64,000 bases of DNA from Pseudomonadota bacterium (GTDB lineage Bacteria; Pseudomonadota; Alphaproteobacteria; Sphingomonadales; Sphingomonadaceae): NCBI GenBank assembly GCA_023423655.1, contig JAFAFE010000006.1, positions 806,001 to 870,000 of the forward strand, in the 5' to 3' direction. The notes under the pieces are model-generated. The model was not told the origin of the DNA. It worked only from the letters and a program-made list of their open reading frames with translations, and did not search any database. The position numbers were made by a program, and so were the translations under genes. This document shows, in pieces, positions 32,425 through 40,671 of the stretch; positions within the stretch are counted from its first letter, which is position 1, and each line of letters opens with the position of its first letter.

Positions 32425-32508
32425 TAAAAAATTAGCCCGCTGCCTTGCAGGGCAACGGGCTAATCGAACGGTAGACACTCCTACCCTTCACGCCCTTGAA
32501 GGAGCGCG
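32425..32508 (-). ncRNA. Small regulatory RNA with three stem-loops and strong terminator
   Basis: About 84 nt on the minus strand. It has CCTTCA-agggcg-TGAAGG, then GGTAG-gagtgt-CTACC, then the terminator ATTAGCCCG(T)TGCC...GGCA(G)CGGGCTAAT followed by six U (32425-32430). The terminator has a perfect 9-bp outer and 4-bp inner stem. Before it TTGAAA and CACTAT are 18 nt apart, so start at about 32506-32508. The 5' end holds CUCCUU, complementary to a Shine-Dalgarno core, which suggests action on mRNA leaders. No minus-strand gene lies between it and ruvA, so the terminator needs such a transcript. I cannot name a known family. Confidence 0.65.
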
Positions 32509-32510
32509 TG

Positions 32511-32540
32511 ATAGTGTAGTGGCCTTTTTATATTTTTCAA
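32511..32540 (-). promoter_or_regulatory. Promoter of the sRNA
   Basis: On the minus strand TTGAAA (-35, 32540-32535) and CACTAT (-10, 32516-32511) are separated by 18 nt of AT-rich sequence, close to a sigma-70-type promoter. The spacing places the start near 32506. Confidence 0.55.
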
Positions 32541-32583
32541 CCTGCTCTCGGTGTCTGGGCGGGCTTTGAAAGGTATAGTTGTT

Positions 32584-32751
32584 ATGAAAAAGCCAATCGG
32601 CACCCGCGCACGCACGGGAAAAGTATGCCCCGAATCCGGGGTATGGAAAGCTATCTCAACGCCTTCCACAACAGCACCGATCGCCAAAGGCAATCGATTC
32701 CCCCCTTATAACAATCAGGCCGTTTATTGGAAACTGGTCCGATACGCATAA
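32584..32751 (+). CDS. Small conserved protein, YjzC-like
   Basis: 55 residues: MKKPIGTRARTGKVCPESGVW at the start, APIAKGNRFPPYNNQAVYWKLVRYA at the end. The GxxxPxSGxW...IAKGNxxPPxxxxxVxWxL pattern is that of a small widespread family of unknown role, with a knuckle-like first half and a Trp-rich end. GAAAGGTATAG precedes the ATG by a normal distance. It lies between the sRNA and ruvA on the opposite strand to the sRNA and ends at a strong hairpin. Confidence 0.7.
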   Translation: MKKPIGTRARTGKVCPESGVWKAISTPSTTAPIAKGNRFPPYNNQAVYWKLVRYA

Positions 32752-32757
32752 TGGGTT

Positions 32758-32785
32758 TGGCCCACTGGATCATTCCGGTGGGCCA
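32758..32785 (+). terminator. Strong hairpin after the YjzC-like gene
   Basis: TGGCCCACTGGA-TCAT-TCCGGTGGGCCA forms a 12-bp stem with a 4-nt loop and one G-T pair. It starts 6 nt after the stop codon. It lacks a long U-run (only TTT from 32791), so it may be a weak or factor-assisted terminator. Confidence 0.6.
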
Positions 32786-32888
32786 GCGCCTTTCGATGGC
32801 GCGCGAAGCGAACGGGGGAAGGAAGCCCCCCACGCCCCCAAGAACAAAAGGTGTATAGACTTGCCCCCGCCAGCGGCTATGAAGGGGT

Positions 32889-33494
32889 ATGATTGCGAAA
32901 TTGAAAGGCCGCCTCGATAGCGTAGGGATTGACCATGCGGTCATTGATGTGGGCGGCGTTGGCTATCTGGTGAGTGCGTCGGCGCGGACTTTGAGCGCGC
33001 TTGGCCCTGTGGGTGAGGCGGTCACCATCCATACCGAAATGCTGGTCGGCGAAGATTTTATGCGGCTGGTCGGCTTTGCGAGCGGCGAGGAGCGCGACTG
33101 GTTCCGCTTGCTCACCGGCGTGCAAGGCGTGGGCGCGAAGGTGGCGCTGGCGATCCTGTCGGGCTTTGAACCCGCCGACCTCCACCGTGCGGTCGCCGCC
33201 CAAGACAAAGCGATGGTCGCGCGCGCCAATGGCGTGGGACCGAAACTTGCCGAACGCATCGTGCGCGAATTGAAGGATAAGGTTGGCGGCGTCGTGCCGG
33301 GACTAGGCAGCGCGGGCGGAACTGCGCCGGTTGCCGGTGGCGGGCATCAAGCCGATGCGATGGCCGCACTCACCGGTTTGGGCTTCAAGCCTGCCGAAGC
33401 GAGCGCGGCTGTGTCGGCAGCGGATGCGGAACTGGGCGCGGACGCAACCTTGGACGCGCTGGTGCGGTTGGCGCTCAAAAAGGCAGCGAAGTGA
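32889..33494 (+). CDS. ruvA: Holliday junction DNA helicase subunit RuvA
   Basis: 201 residues. Domain I is the OB fold (MIAKLKGRLDSVGIDHAVIDVGGVGYLV), domain II has the helix-hairpin-helix pair (LLTGVQGVGAKVALAIL and ANGVGPKLAERIVRELKDK), and domain III (ADAMAALTGLGFKPAEASAAV) is the UBA-like RuvB-binding end. It clamps the junction as a tetramer. The stop shares a base with the next gene (TGATG). Two unrelated genes, rather than ruvB, follow it. Confidence 0.95.
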   Translation: MIAKLKGRLDSVGIDHAVIDVGGVGYLVSASARTLSALGPVGEAVTIHTEMLVGEDFMRLVGFASGEERDWFRLLTGVQGVGAKVALAILSGFEPADLHRAVAAQDKAMVARANGVGPKLAERIVRELKDKVGGVVPGLGSAGGTAPVAGGGHQADAMAALTGLGFKPAEASAAVSAADAELGADATLDALVRLALKKAAK

Positions 33495-34036
33495 TGCGCG
33501 CGGGACAGTTTCTTCCCTTTCTCGGCAGCTTGGCGGCAGCAAGCTTGCTCCCCGCATCGGCGCAGGCCTGCCTCACCTCCGAAAGCTATGGCTATGTGTT
33601 CCTCAAAACCGCGCCCAAAAATATTCCCGAAGGCGCGTCGGTCGTGCAAGTGCGGATGCCCTTCATCGACGAAAGCCTGCCCCCCGAAGCGGGTGTGCGC
33701 GCGGTCATTTTGAGCGGCAAGGATCGCGGGAAGGTCGCGAGTATTACCCCCTCGCGCTGGCCGACGTGCGGTGCATGGGTCAATCTGCCCGAAAACCGCA
33801 GGCTCAAAACCGCTTATATGGTCGGCTATGTCTATCGTTCGCGCGGCGGCATCAGGGGAAGCGAGAAAATCGGCATCGACCCGCTTTATTATGGCATACA
33901 AACGCCGAGCCGTGCGGTGCGCTATGCGCCCGAACATTTTGGCAGCGCGGCCGCGTATTTCGCGTTCGTCAAGACCGCCGAAGAGCGCCGCCGCGAAAAA
34001 CAGGCCGCCCCGCAAAGCCAGCCGAAGGAGAATTGA
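33494..34036 (+). CDS. Hypothetical secreted protein
   Basis: 180 residues with a signal peptide (FLPFLGSLAAASLLPASAQA). The mature part begins CLTSESYGYVFLKTAPKNIPEGASVVQVRMPFID, so the first Cys could be part of a disulfide with PTCGAWVN near residue 95. It is beta-rich with a charged tail (EERRREKQAA). No family recognised. The ATG at 33494 overlaps the ruvA stop by 1 nt; a GTG one codon earlier is also possible. It is translationally coupled to ruvA. Confidence 0.75.
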   Translation: MRAGQFLPFLGSLAAASLLPASAQACLTSESYGYVFLKTAPKNIPEGASVVQVRMPFIDESLPPEAGVRAVILSGKDRGKVASITPSRWPTCGAWVNLPENRRLKTAYMVGYVYRSRGGIRGSEKIGIDPLYYGIQTPSRAVRYAPEHFGSAAAYFAFVKTAEERRREKQAAPQSQPKEN

Positions 34037-34037
34037 G

Positions 34038-34727
34038 ATGACCCTTTATGCCGACAAGATGCTGGCCTCCTTCCCCGAAGGCATGAAGATTCCCGACGCA
34101 CTGGTCGCCTTTTTCCACTGGCTCGACACGCAAAATCTCTACCGCGATTTTGACGGCGATGGCGGCAGCGGTGGCGCGCGCGCGCTTATTGATGCGGCGC
34201 GGGACAATTATCTTCTCTATGCCGCCCCGGTGAACATGGAGGACGCGAAAAGCTGGACGCAAAGCGATGATCCAGCGGTTTATAACCGGCTCGCGCCCTT
34301 TTTCCGCCTAGGGGGTAACGGCACCCACGCGGCGCTATGGCGCGATGATGCGGGCGAAACCCAGATTGTCATTCTCGGGTCCGGTTCGACGGGTGTGCTG
34401 ACGGCCAATGCGGTCGATTTCCTCCGCCTTATCGCCATCGGCTATGAAGAATATAGTTTTCCCGACCAATATGACCTCACGCCGATGGAAATTTATGAGG
34501 AAGAATATGGTGACGGGGATGCAGAAGAATATGAGGAGGATTATGGCGAGCCGAAGCCTGCGCCGCCCGCGCCGCCTCATGCGTTGCGGGACTGGGTGTG
34601 CCGCACATTTGACACCACCATCCCCGACCGCGCCAGCGATATAGTGGGAGAGGTTGCGGATATGGATGCGGACACCTCCACCGATCCGTTCTGGATCTGG
34701 GAGCATAGTCTGGACAAGTGGAAGTGA
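34038..34727 (+). CDS. Hypothetical acidic protein, cytoplasmic
   Basis: 229 residues. The N-terminal half has a globular fold (LVAFFHWLDTQNLYRDFDGDGGS, IVILGSGSTGVLTANAVDFLRLIAIGYEEY) followed by a strongly acidic stretch (EEEYGDGDAEEYEEDYGEP) and a C-terminal helix with Trp (DPFWIWEHSLDKWK). The FLRLIAIGYEE block recalls SUKH/SMI1-type proteins, but I cannot assign it. GGAG precedes the ATG. It shares a base with ruvB (TGATG). It lies between ruvA and ruvB, so it is co-expressed with the Holliday-junction machinery. Confidence 0.7.
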   Translation: MTLYADKMLASFPEGMKIPDALVAFFHWLDTQNLYRDFDGDGGSGGARALIDAARDNYLLYAAPVNMEDAKSWTQSDDPAVYNRLAPFFRLGGNGTHAALWRDDAGETQIVILGSGSTGVLTANAVDFLRLIAIGYEEYSFPDQYDLTPMEIYEEEYGDGDAEEYEEDYGEPKPAPPAPPHALRDWVCRTFDTTIPDRASDIVGEVADMDADTSTDPFWIWEHSLDKWK

Positions 34728-35761
34728 TGACCCCAGACGACGACCGCCTCCTCACCGCTGCCCGCCGTCCCGAAGATGTCGATGCGGCGTTGCGCCCCAA
34801 AAGCCTTGACGAATTTGTCGGGCAGAAAGCGGCGCGGGAAAATTTGCGTATCTTTATCGAAGCGGCGCGCGCGCGCGGCGATGCGCTTGACCATGTGCTG
34901 TTCTTTGGCCCGCCGGGGCTAGGCAAGACGACGCTCGCGCAAATTATCGCCAAGGAAATGGGCGTCGGCTTTCGCGCAACATCGGGGCCGGTGATTGCGA
35001 AATCGGGGGATTTGGCTGCGCTTCTCACCAATTTGGAAGATGGCGATGTGTTGTTCATCGACGAAATCCACCGCTTGAATCCGGCGGTCGAAGAAGTTCT
35101 TTATCCGGCGATGGAGGACCGCGCGCTCGACATCATGATCGGCGAAGGGCCGTCTGCGCGTTCGGTCAGGATTGACTTGCCCAAATTCACGCTGGTCGGC
35201 GCGACCACAAGACAGGGCTTGCTCACCACGCCGTTGCGCGACCGGTTCGGGATTCCGGTGCGGTTGAATTTTTATACTGTGGACGAATTGCAAAGCGTCG
35301 TCACCCGCGCCGCGGGGCTGCTCGACCTTGGCATTGCCGAAGATGGCGCGCGTGAAATAGCGCGGCGTGCGCGCGGGACACCGCGGATAGCAGGCCGCTT
35401 GCTCCGGCGGGTGCGCGATTTTGCCAATGTCGCGGGCGATGCGGTGGTCCATGCCGCCATCGCCGACAAGGCGCTCACCCGGCTGGAGGTCGATGCACTG
35501 GGTTTGGACGCGATGGACCGGCGTTATCTCACGATGATCGCGGACGTCTATCGCGGCGGGCCGGTGGGCGTCGAAACGCTCGCGGCAGGGCTGTCGGAGC
35601 CGCGCGATACAATCGAGGAAGTGATCGAGCCTTATCTGATCCAGCTCGGCCTGGTGGCCCGCACCGCGCGCGGGCGCTGTTTGAACCCCAACGGGTGGAA
35701 GCATCTAGGCCTCAACCCGCCAGCAGGCGCGCAGGACGGATTGTTCGATACGGGGAAGTGA
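34727..35761 (+). CDS. ruvB: Holliday junction branch-migration ATPase RuvB
   Basis: 344-residue AAA+ motor. RPKSLDEFVGQ, Walker A GPPGLGKTTL (61-70), Walker B LFIDEIHRL, sensor GATTRQGLL, arginine finger LRDRFG and the C-terminal winged helix (VGVETLAAGLSEPRDTIEEVIEPYLI) are all intact. ATG 34727 begins the normal MTPDDDRLLT; GTG codons at 34718 and 34724 would overlap the preceding gene further. It works with RuvA in branch migration. Confidence 0.95.
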   Translation: MTPDDDRLLTAARRPEDVDAALRPKSLDEFVGQKAARENLRIFIEAARARGDALDHVLFFGPPGLGKTTLAQIIAKEMGVGFRATSGPVIAKSGDLAALLTNLEDGDVLFIDEIHRLNPAVEEVLYPAMEDRALDIMIGEGPSARSVRIDLPKFTLVGATTRQGLLTTPLRDRFGIPVRLNFYTVDELQSVVTRAAGLLDLGIAEDGAREIARRARGTPRIAGRLLRRVRDFANVAGDAVVHAAIADKALTRLEVDALGLDAMDRRYLTMIADVYRGGPVGVETLAAGLSEPRDTIEEVIEPYLIQLGLVARTARGRCLNPNGWKHLGLNPPAGAQDGLFDTGK

Positions 35762-35768
35762 CCTTCAT

Positions 35769-35909
35769 CTCCCCTCCCGCTGCCGGAAGGGGCAACGGAG
35801 ACTGAGGAATTTGAAGCGTAGCTGAAAATTCTTGGTCGTAGTGGGGTGGGGTTTATGCTGTGCCAGACGGACAGCCCCCACCCCAACCCCTCCCCTGAAG
35901 GGGAGGGGC
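35769..35909. repeat. Palindromic repeat, CCCCTCCCCTGAAGGGGAGGGG type
   Basis: Starts with CCCCTCCCGCTGCCGGAAGGGG and ends with CCCCTCCCCTGAAGGGGAGGGG; the middle holds GTCGTAGTGGGGTGGGG and CCCCACCCCA arms. Same family as 40672-40822 and 27590-27714. It fills the gap between ruvB and ybgC. The rest of 35762-36036 shows nothing else. Confidence 0.72.
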
Positions 35910-36036
35910 TTAGATAGCGCTATCCTCTTATACTGCTCCCCCTACCAATCTTCCCCCCCTTTTCCTCACCCCACACCACTTAATCCAAGCTAACCGGTTG
36001 CTTCCTGCCCCCGTTCGGTCCTAGAAAACCCGCGCG

Positions 36037-36540
36037 ATGACTTCTTCTTCCCCTTTTCCGGCTGATAATGCGCCTTTACCGCCTGCGCCTGCTGGTCTGT
36101 TCATCGGGGATGCAGGAAAAATGCGCCATTTGTTCCCGGTGCGTATTTATTATGAGGACACCGATCTTTCGGGCATCGTCTATCATGCCAATTATCTGCG
36201 CTATATGGAGCGGGCGCGGTCGGATATGTTGCGCCTTGTCGGCATCGACCAGCGCGCGGCGTCCGAAGACGGCGAAGGCCATTATGCGGTCGCCGACCTC
36301 CAGATCAAATATCGCAGCCCCGCGCGGCTTGACGATGAGCTTATCGTCACCAGCACGGTCGAGGCGGTGCGCGGCGCGAGTTGCACCATCCGCCAGCTTA
36401 TCACATGCGGTGACATCATCCTGACCGACGCGACTGTTACCGCCGCTTTCATCACACCCGAAGGCCGTCCGCGCCGCCAACCGGCGGACTGGGTGCGGCG
36501 CTTCCAAACTTTGCTCAACGGAGAGTTTTCCGCTTTATGA
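36037..36540 (+). CDS. ybgC: Tol-Pal system-associated acyl-CoA thioesterase
   Basis: 167 residues, hotdog fold. VRIYYEDTDLSGIVYHANYLRYMERARSDML carries the active-site Asp and His (EDTDLSGIVYH), and the rest matches YbgC. In alphaproteobacteria YbgC is the first gene of tolQRAB-pal and may act on phospholipid or fatty-acyl-CoA turnover. ATG 36037 gives a 28-residue N-terminal extension similar in kind to sphingomonad homologues; ATG 36121, with GGAA before it, is the alternative. The stop overlaps tolQ by 4 nt (ATGA). Confidence 0.92.
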   Translation: MTSSSPFPADNAPLPPAPAGLFIGDAGKMRHLFPVRIYYEDTDLSGIVYHANYLRYMERARSDMLRLVGIDQRAASEDGEGHYAVADLQIKYRSPARLDDELIVTSTVEAVRGASCTIRQLITCGDIILTDATVTAAFITPEGRPRRQPADWVRRFQTLLNGEFSAL

Positions 36541-37265
36541 CTTTGTCGACCCTGCTCCTGTCCGCAGCCGCCGCGCCCGCGACACTTGCCACCGAAGCTG
36601 CCAGCCTATCACCTTGGGCGCTATTCCTTCAAGCCGATGTGGTGGTGAAGGCGATCATGATCGGCCTCCTCCTCGCCAGCCTTTGGACCTGGTGGGTGAT
36701 TTTCAGCTTCTGGATCAAATTAAGCGCGGCCAATAAAGAATCCGCCAAATTCGAGCAGGAATTCTGGCGCGCCAAGGATGTGGACGGCTTTTATCAGGCA
36801 CACGCAACCTCCGTCACGCCCTCGGCCAAAGTGTTTGCCGCAGGCCTCACCGAATGGCGGCAATCGACGCGCGGCCCCAATATTGACCGCGACGGCACGC
36901 GCGAACGGCTCGCGACGGTGATGAACGCCGCAACCGCAACCGAGGTCGATAACCTCGCCGACCGGCTCAACATTTTGGCAACGGTAGGATCGGTCGCGCC
37001 GTTCGTCGGCCTGTTCGGCACGGTATGGGGGATTATGCGCAGCTTTACCGCGATTGCCGCGCAGCAGAACACCAACCTCGCGGTCGTCGCGCCCGGTATC
37101 GCCGAAGCCTTGTTTGCGACCGCCATCGGCCTGTTTGCGGCGATCCCCGCGGTCATCGCCTATAACCGCTACAGCCACGGCCTCAACCGCTTCGAAGCCA
37201 AGCTGAACCGCTTTGCCGACGGCTTCCATTCGACCCTGAGCCGCGAATTGGAGGCGGCGCAATAA
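36537..37265 (+). CDS. tolQ: Tol-Pal protein TolQ
   Basis: 242-residue inner-membrane proton-channel subunit of the Tol motor, homologous to ExbB. Three membrane helices are visible at about 35-60 (KAIMIGLLLASLWTWWVIF), 150-175 (ILATVGSVAPFVGLFGTVWGIM) and 190-215 (APGIAEALFATAIGLFAAIPAVIAYN). It pairs with TolR to drive TolA. GGAG precedes the start; the stop overlaps tolR by one base. Confidence 0.94.
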   Translation: MTLSTLLLSAAAAPATLATEAASLSPWALFLQADVVVKAIMIGLLLASLWTWWVIFSFWIKLSAANKESAKFEQEFWRAKDVDGFYQAHATSVTPSAKVFAAGLTEWRQSTRGPNIDRDGTRERLATVMNAATATEVDNLADRLNILATVGSVAPFVGLFGTVWGIMRSFTAIAAQQNTNLAVVAPGIAEALFATAIGLFAAIPAVIAYNRYSHGLNRFEAKLNRFADGFHSTLSRELEAAQ

Positions 37266-37717
37266 TGGCGATGGGCGTGCATAAACATGGCCGCAGCGGG
37301 CGCAACCGCCGCGCGCCGATGGCCGAAATCAACGTCACGCCGCTCGTTGACGTGATGCTGGTGCTGCTCATCATCTTCATGGTGACCGCGCCCTTGCTGA
37401 CCGCAGGCGTGCCCGTGGACCTCCCCGACAGCCGCGCCAATCCGCTCAATCAGGAACAGCGCGATCCGGTAACGGTCAGCATGGATGGCGATGGCTCCAT
37501 CTATGTCGGTGAAAATCTGGTCGATGCCGCCAGCCTGCCCGACCGTTTCGCCGCCATTGCCGCCGACACGTCAGGCGAAGGCAGTCCCCCTGCCATATTG
37601 CTGCGCGCCGACCGGAGCCTTGATTATGGCGCGGTCATGCAGGTGATGGGCGAATTGAACCGGGCCGGACTGAACCGCGTGCAACTGGTCACCAGCGGTT
37701 CAGTTGAAAGCCGGTAG
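37265..37717 (+). CDS. tolR: Tol-Pal protein TolR
   Basis: 150-residue single-pass inner-membrane protein. MAEINVTPLVDVMLVLLIIFMVTAPLL holds the TM helix with the conserved proton-binding Asp in PLVDV. The rest is the periplasmic MotB-like dimer domain. It starts at the last base of tolQ, consistent with translational coupling. Confidence 0.94.
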   Translation: MAMGVHKHGRSGRNRRAPMAEINVTPLVDVMLVLLIIFMVTAPLLTAGVPVDLPDSRANPLNQEQRDPVTVSMDGDGSIYVGENLVDAASLPDRFAAIAADTSGEGSPPAILLRADRSLDYGAVMQVMGELNRAGLNRVQLVTSGSVESR

Positions 37718-37727
37718 AGACAGGATC

Positions 37728-38732
37728 ATGGCCATAAGCTGGGATGCGACACCGCCGGACATGACGGGCCGGACGCCCAACGGTTGGGATAAGGCCGACA
37801 GGACCGCGCTCGCCGCTTCGGTGGTCGCGCATCTGGTCCTGTTCGGCCTATTGTCGCTCACGCTCAAATCGTCGGATGTGCCATCGCCGCCCAAGCCGAT
37901 GACGGTTGAACTCATCGCCGAAACCGACTTGGAAGCGACCTCGACCAATCCGAGCGATGAAATCCCCGCCGCGATGCGCGCGGATGATGAAGGGCCGGTC
38001 GATGATGCGGCAGCGCCCTTGGAAGCAACGCCGCTCCCTGAACCTGAACCGGTCGCGGTGCCGACCCCGCCGACGCCAGCACCGCCAACTCCGGTGCACA
38101 AAGTGACCCCGCCCGCGCCGCCCAAACAGGTGAGCAAGACCGCCGTGCTGCGCGATCCGCCGAAAAAGGTCACGCCCAAGGCTACGCCCAAACAGGTTAC
38201 GAAAACCCCGCCCAAGGCTGCCCCCAAAGCGGCCGCCAAAGCCCCTGCCCGCTCCGCTGCCAAAGCCCCGCCCGCCAAATCCAAAACACAGGCGAAAGCC
38301 GGTAGCGGTTCGGGCAAGGGCAGCGCCGCACGGCCGACCGGCGATCTTGCGGGCATGGTGGGTGCGGTCGGCAAAGCGCCTTCCCGCAGCCAATCCACCG
38401 GCGCGCCGGGGCGTTCGGCGGCACAAATCCGCCAGTCGATTACCACCAATATCGGCAATCAGGTGCGCGGGCCTTGGTCGCGCTGCTCGGTAACCGGCAT
38501 CGACGTGGACGAACTGCTCACCACGGTCAAATTCCGGCTGAACCGCGATGGCAGCCTTGGCGGCTTCACCTCGACGACCACCGCGGGCGTCAATGAAAGC
38601 AACCGCGCGCAACAAGCGCGTCATCAAGAATGTGCAAAAAAGGCTATCCAGCAAGCCTCGCCCTTTACGGGGCTACCGCCTGAACATTATGACTATTGGC
38701 AAAATTATGAATTCAAGTTCCAGAAGAGGTAA
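37728..38732 (+). CDS. tolA: Tol-Pal protein TolA
   Basis: 334 residues. An N-terminal TM segment (ALAASVVAHLVLFGLLSLTL, about 26-45) is followed by a long Pro/Lys/Ala-rich arm (to about 220, with repeated PKQV/PKA units) that crosses the periplasm. The C-terminal domain (about 235-334, QIRQSITTNIGNQVRGPW, then ASPFTGLPPEHYDYW) is a TonB-like domain that contacts TolB/Pal. ATG 37728, behind ACAGGATC, is the likely start. Confidence 0.92.
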   Translation: MAISWDATPPDMTGRTPNGWDKADRTALAASVVAHLVLFGLLSLTLKSSDVPSPPKPMTVELIAETDLEATSTNPSDEIPAAMRADDEGPVDDAAAPLEATPLPEPEPVAVPTPPTPAPPTPVHKVTPPAPPKQVSKTAVLRDPPKKVTPKATPKQVTKTPPKAAPKAAAKAPARSAAKAPPAKSKTQAKAGSGSGKGSAARPTGDLAGMVGAVGKAPSRSQSTGAPGRSAAQIRQSITTNIGNQVRGPWSRCSVTGIDVDELLTTVKFRLNRDGSLGGFTSTTTAGVNESNRAQQARHQECAKKAIQQASPFTGLPPEHYDYWQNYEFKFQKR

Positions 38733-38739
38733 ACGTCCG

Positions 38740-40113
38740 ATGATGATCCGCACCGTCTCACTGTTTCTGGCCGCTACCTCGGTCTTTGCGGCGCCCGCGC
38801 TGGCTCAGGATGCGCCGCCGGTGACGCCCACCGCACAAACCCCGCCGAGCGAGCTTGTCATCGGTGAAGGCGACCGTAGCGAACGCACCATCATCGCGGT
38901 GCCTGCCTTTGCGACCCCCGCCAATGTGCCGACCAGCGCGGAGGGGGGCAATACGCAGACGTTGGGCCGGAATATCGCGCAGATTATCACCTCCAACCTT
39001 GAACGCTCCGGCCTCTATAAGCCGATGGGTCCGGGCCAAGTGCGCGCCATCGGCTATGGCGAGGTGGCCGCGCCCCAATTCGGAAGCTGGAAAGGCATTG
39101 GCGCAGAAGCGTTGGTCCAAGGCTTTGTCCGCGCCAATCCGGACGGCAATCTGACCGTCGGCTGTTATCTTTATGATATCGACTTGGGGTCCGAACAGGC
39201 GCGTCAGGGCTTTGTCGTGACACCCGCCGATTGGCGGCGCGCGGCGCATAAATGTTCGGACATGATCTATTCGCGGCTCAGCGGGGAAAATCCCTTCTTT
39301 GACAGCCGCATCGCCTATATCGCCGAAACCGGCCCCAAGGGCGCGCGCAAGAAGCAGCTTGCGATTATGGATTCGGATGGCGGCAACCATAAATTCATCA
39401 CCGCCGGATCGTCGATTGCGCTGACCCCGCGCTTTTCGCCGGATTATAAGTCGATCCTCTATCTATCCTATCTTGGCGACCGCCCGCGCATTTTCATTTA
39501 TGACATTGCGACCGGCAAGCAGAAACTGGTGGTGGAAAATAACAATCCCACGCTCGCGCCGCGCTGGTCGCCTGATGGACGCACTATCCTTTATTCGATG
39601 GCGGTTGCGGGCAATACCGACATTTACAGCATCAGCGTCAATGGCGGCACGCCCAAGCGGCTCACCACCTCGCCCGGCATTGATGTGGGCGGAAGCTTTT
39701 CGCCCGATGGCAGCAAGATTGTATTCGAAAGCGACCGGTCGGGCGGGCAGCAGCTTTATGTGATGAACGCCGACGGATCGAATCAGCAGCGCATCAGTCA
39801 TGGCGGGGGTCGTTATGCGACGCCCGAATGGAGCCCGCGCGGCGATTTGATCGCTTTTACCAAAATGGCGGGCAATTTCCGCATCGGCGTGATGACCCCT
39901 TCGGGCGGCGGCGAGCGTTTGCTTACAAATAGTTGGCAGGATGAAGCCCCGACCTGGGCCCCTAATGGCCGCGTCATCCAGTTTTTCCGCACCTCGCAAG
40001 GGCGTGACGGCAAGTCATCGGTGTGGCAGGTTGATGTAACCGGCGTCAATGAACGCAAATTGCCGACACCGGTAGATGGGTCCGATCCGGCTTGGGGTCC
40101 GATCCTCCAATAA
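38740..40113 (+). CDS. tolB: Tol-Pal protein TolB
   Basis: 457-residue periplasmic protein. Signal peptide TVSLFLAATSVFAAPALAQ, an N-terminal domain (about 40-190) that contacts TolA, and a six-bladed beta-propeller with repeated PD40 units such as SPDGRTILYS, SPDGSKIVFES and SPRGDLIAFT. ATG 38740 or 38743 both start the signal peptide; AGAGG upstream. It binds Pal to regulate Tol-Pal coupling. Confidence 0.94.
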   Translation: MMIRTVSLFLAATSVFAAPALAQDAPPVTPTAQTPPSELVIGEGDRSERTIIAVPAFATPANVPTSAEGGNTQTLGRNIAQIITSNLERSGLYKPMGPGQVRAIGYGEVAAPQFGSWKGIGAEALVQGFVRANPDGNLTVGCYLYDIDLGSEQARQGFVVTPADWRRAAHKCSDMIYSRLSGENPFFDSRIAYIAETGPKGARKKQLAIMDSDGGNHKFITAGSSIALTPRFSPDYKSILYLSYLGDRPRIFIYDIATGKQKLVVENNNPTLAPRWSPDGRTILYSMAVAGNTDIYSISVNGGTPKRLTTSPGIDVGGSFSPDGSKIVFESDRSGGQQLYVMNADGSNQQRISHGGGRYATPEWSPRGDLIAFTKMAGNFRIGVMTPSGGGERLLTNSWQDEAPTWAPNGRVIQFFRTSQGRDGKSSVWQVDVTGVNERKLPTPVDGSDPAWGPILQ

Positions 40114-40154
40114 TTTTTCCAGAGCGGGTAGAACTGAAAGAAGAGGAGAATAGA

Positions 40155-40664
40155 ATGAAGAAACTCCACACCCTTGGCATGGTCGTCGCCGCTGCATTGG
40201 CCATTACCGGCTGCGCCAAGAAACCCCCGGCTGATATTCCGCCTCCGGCCGGAAGCGACGGGACGGGCACCGGAACCGGCACGGGCGATGGCACGATTGT
40301 GCCTGGATCGCAGCAGGATTTTGTGAGCAAGATCCAGTCGGACCGCATCTATTTCGGGCTCGACAAATTTGATGTCGATGCCGAAGATCGCGCCATCCTT
40401 GACAGTCAGGCCGCGTGGCTGCGCCAATATTCCAATGTCCGCGTGACGATTGAAGGCCATGCCGACGAACGCGGCACGCGCGAATATAATATCGCGCTGG
40501 GCGAGCGCCGCGCCAATTCGGCAAAAAACTATCTCGCCTCGCTCGGCATTGACCCGGGCCGTATCATGGTCGTCTCCTATGGCAAAGAACGCCCCGAAGC
40601 CCTCGGCTCGAATGAAGAAGCCTGGGCCCGCAACCGCCGCGCGGTAACGGTGACGGTGCAGTAA
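40155..40664 (+). CDS. pal: Peptidoglycan-associated lipoprotein Pal
   Basis: 169 residues. A lipoprotein signal (VVAAALAITGC, Cys20) anchors it to the outer membrane; a Gly/Thr-rich linker (GTGTGTGTGD) follows, then an OmpA-C domain with VTIEGHADERGTREYNIALGERRANSAKNYL, which binds diaminopimelate in peptidoglycan. AGGAG lies 8 nt before ATG. It ends the operon, before a repeat and a strong terminator. Confidence 0.94.
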   Translation: MKKLHTLGMVVAAALAITGCAKKPPADIPPPAGSDGTGTGTGTGDGTIVPGSQQDFVSKIQSDRIYFGLDKFDVDAEDRAILDSQAAWLRQYSNVRVTIEGHADERGTREYNIALGERRANSAKNYLASLGIDPGRIMVVSYGKERPEALGSNEEAWARNRRAVTVTVQ

Positions 40665-40671
40665 GAATTTC

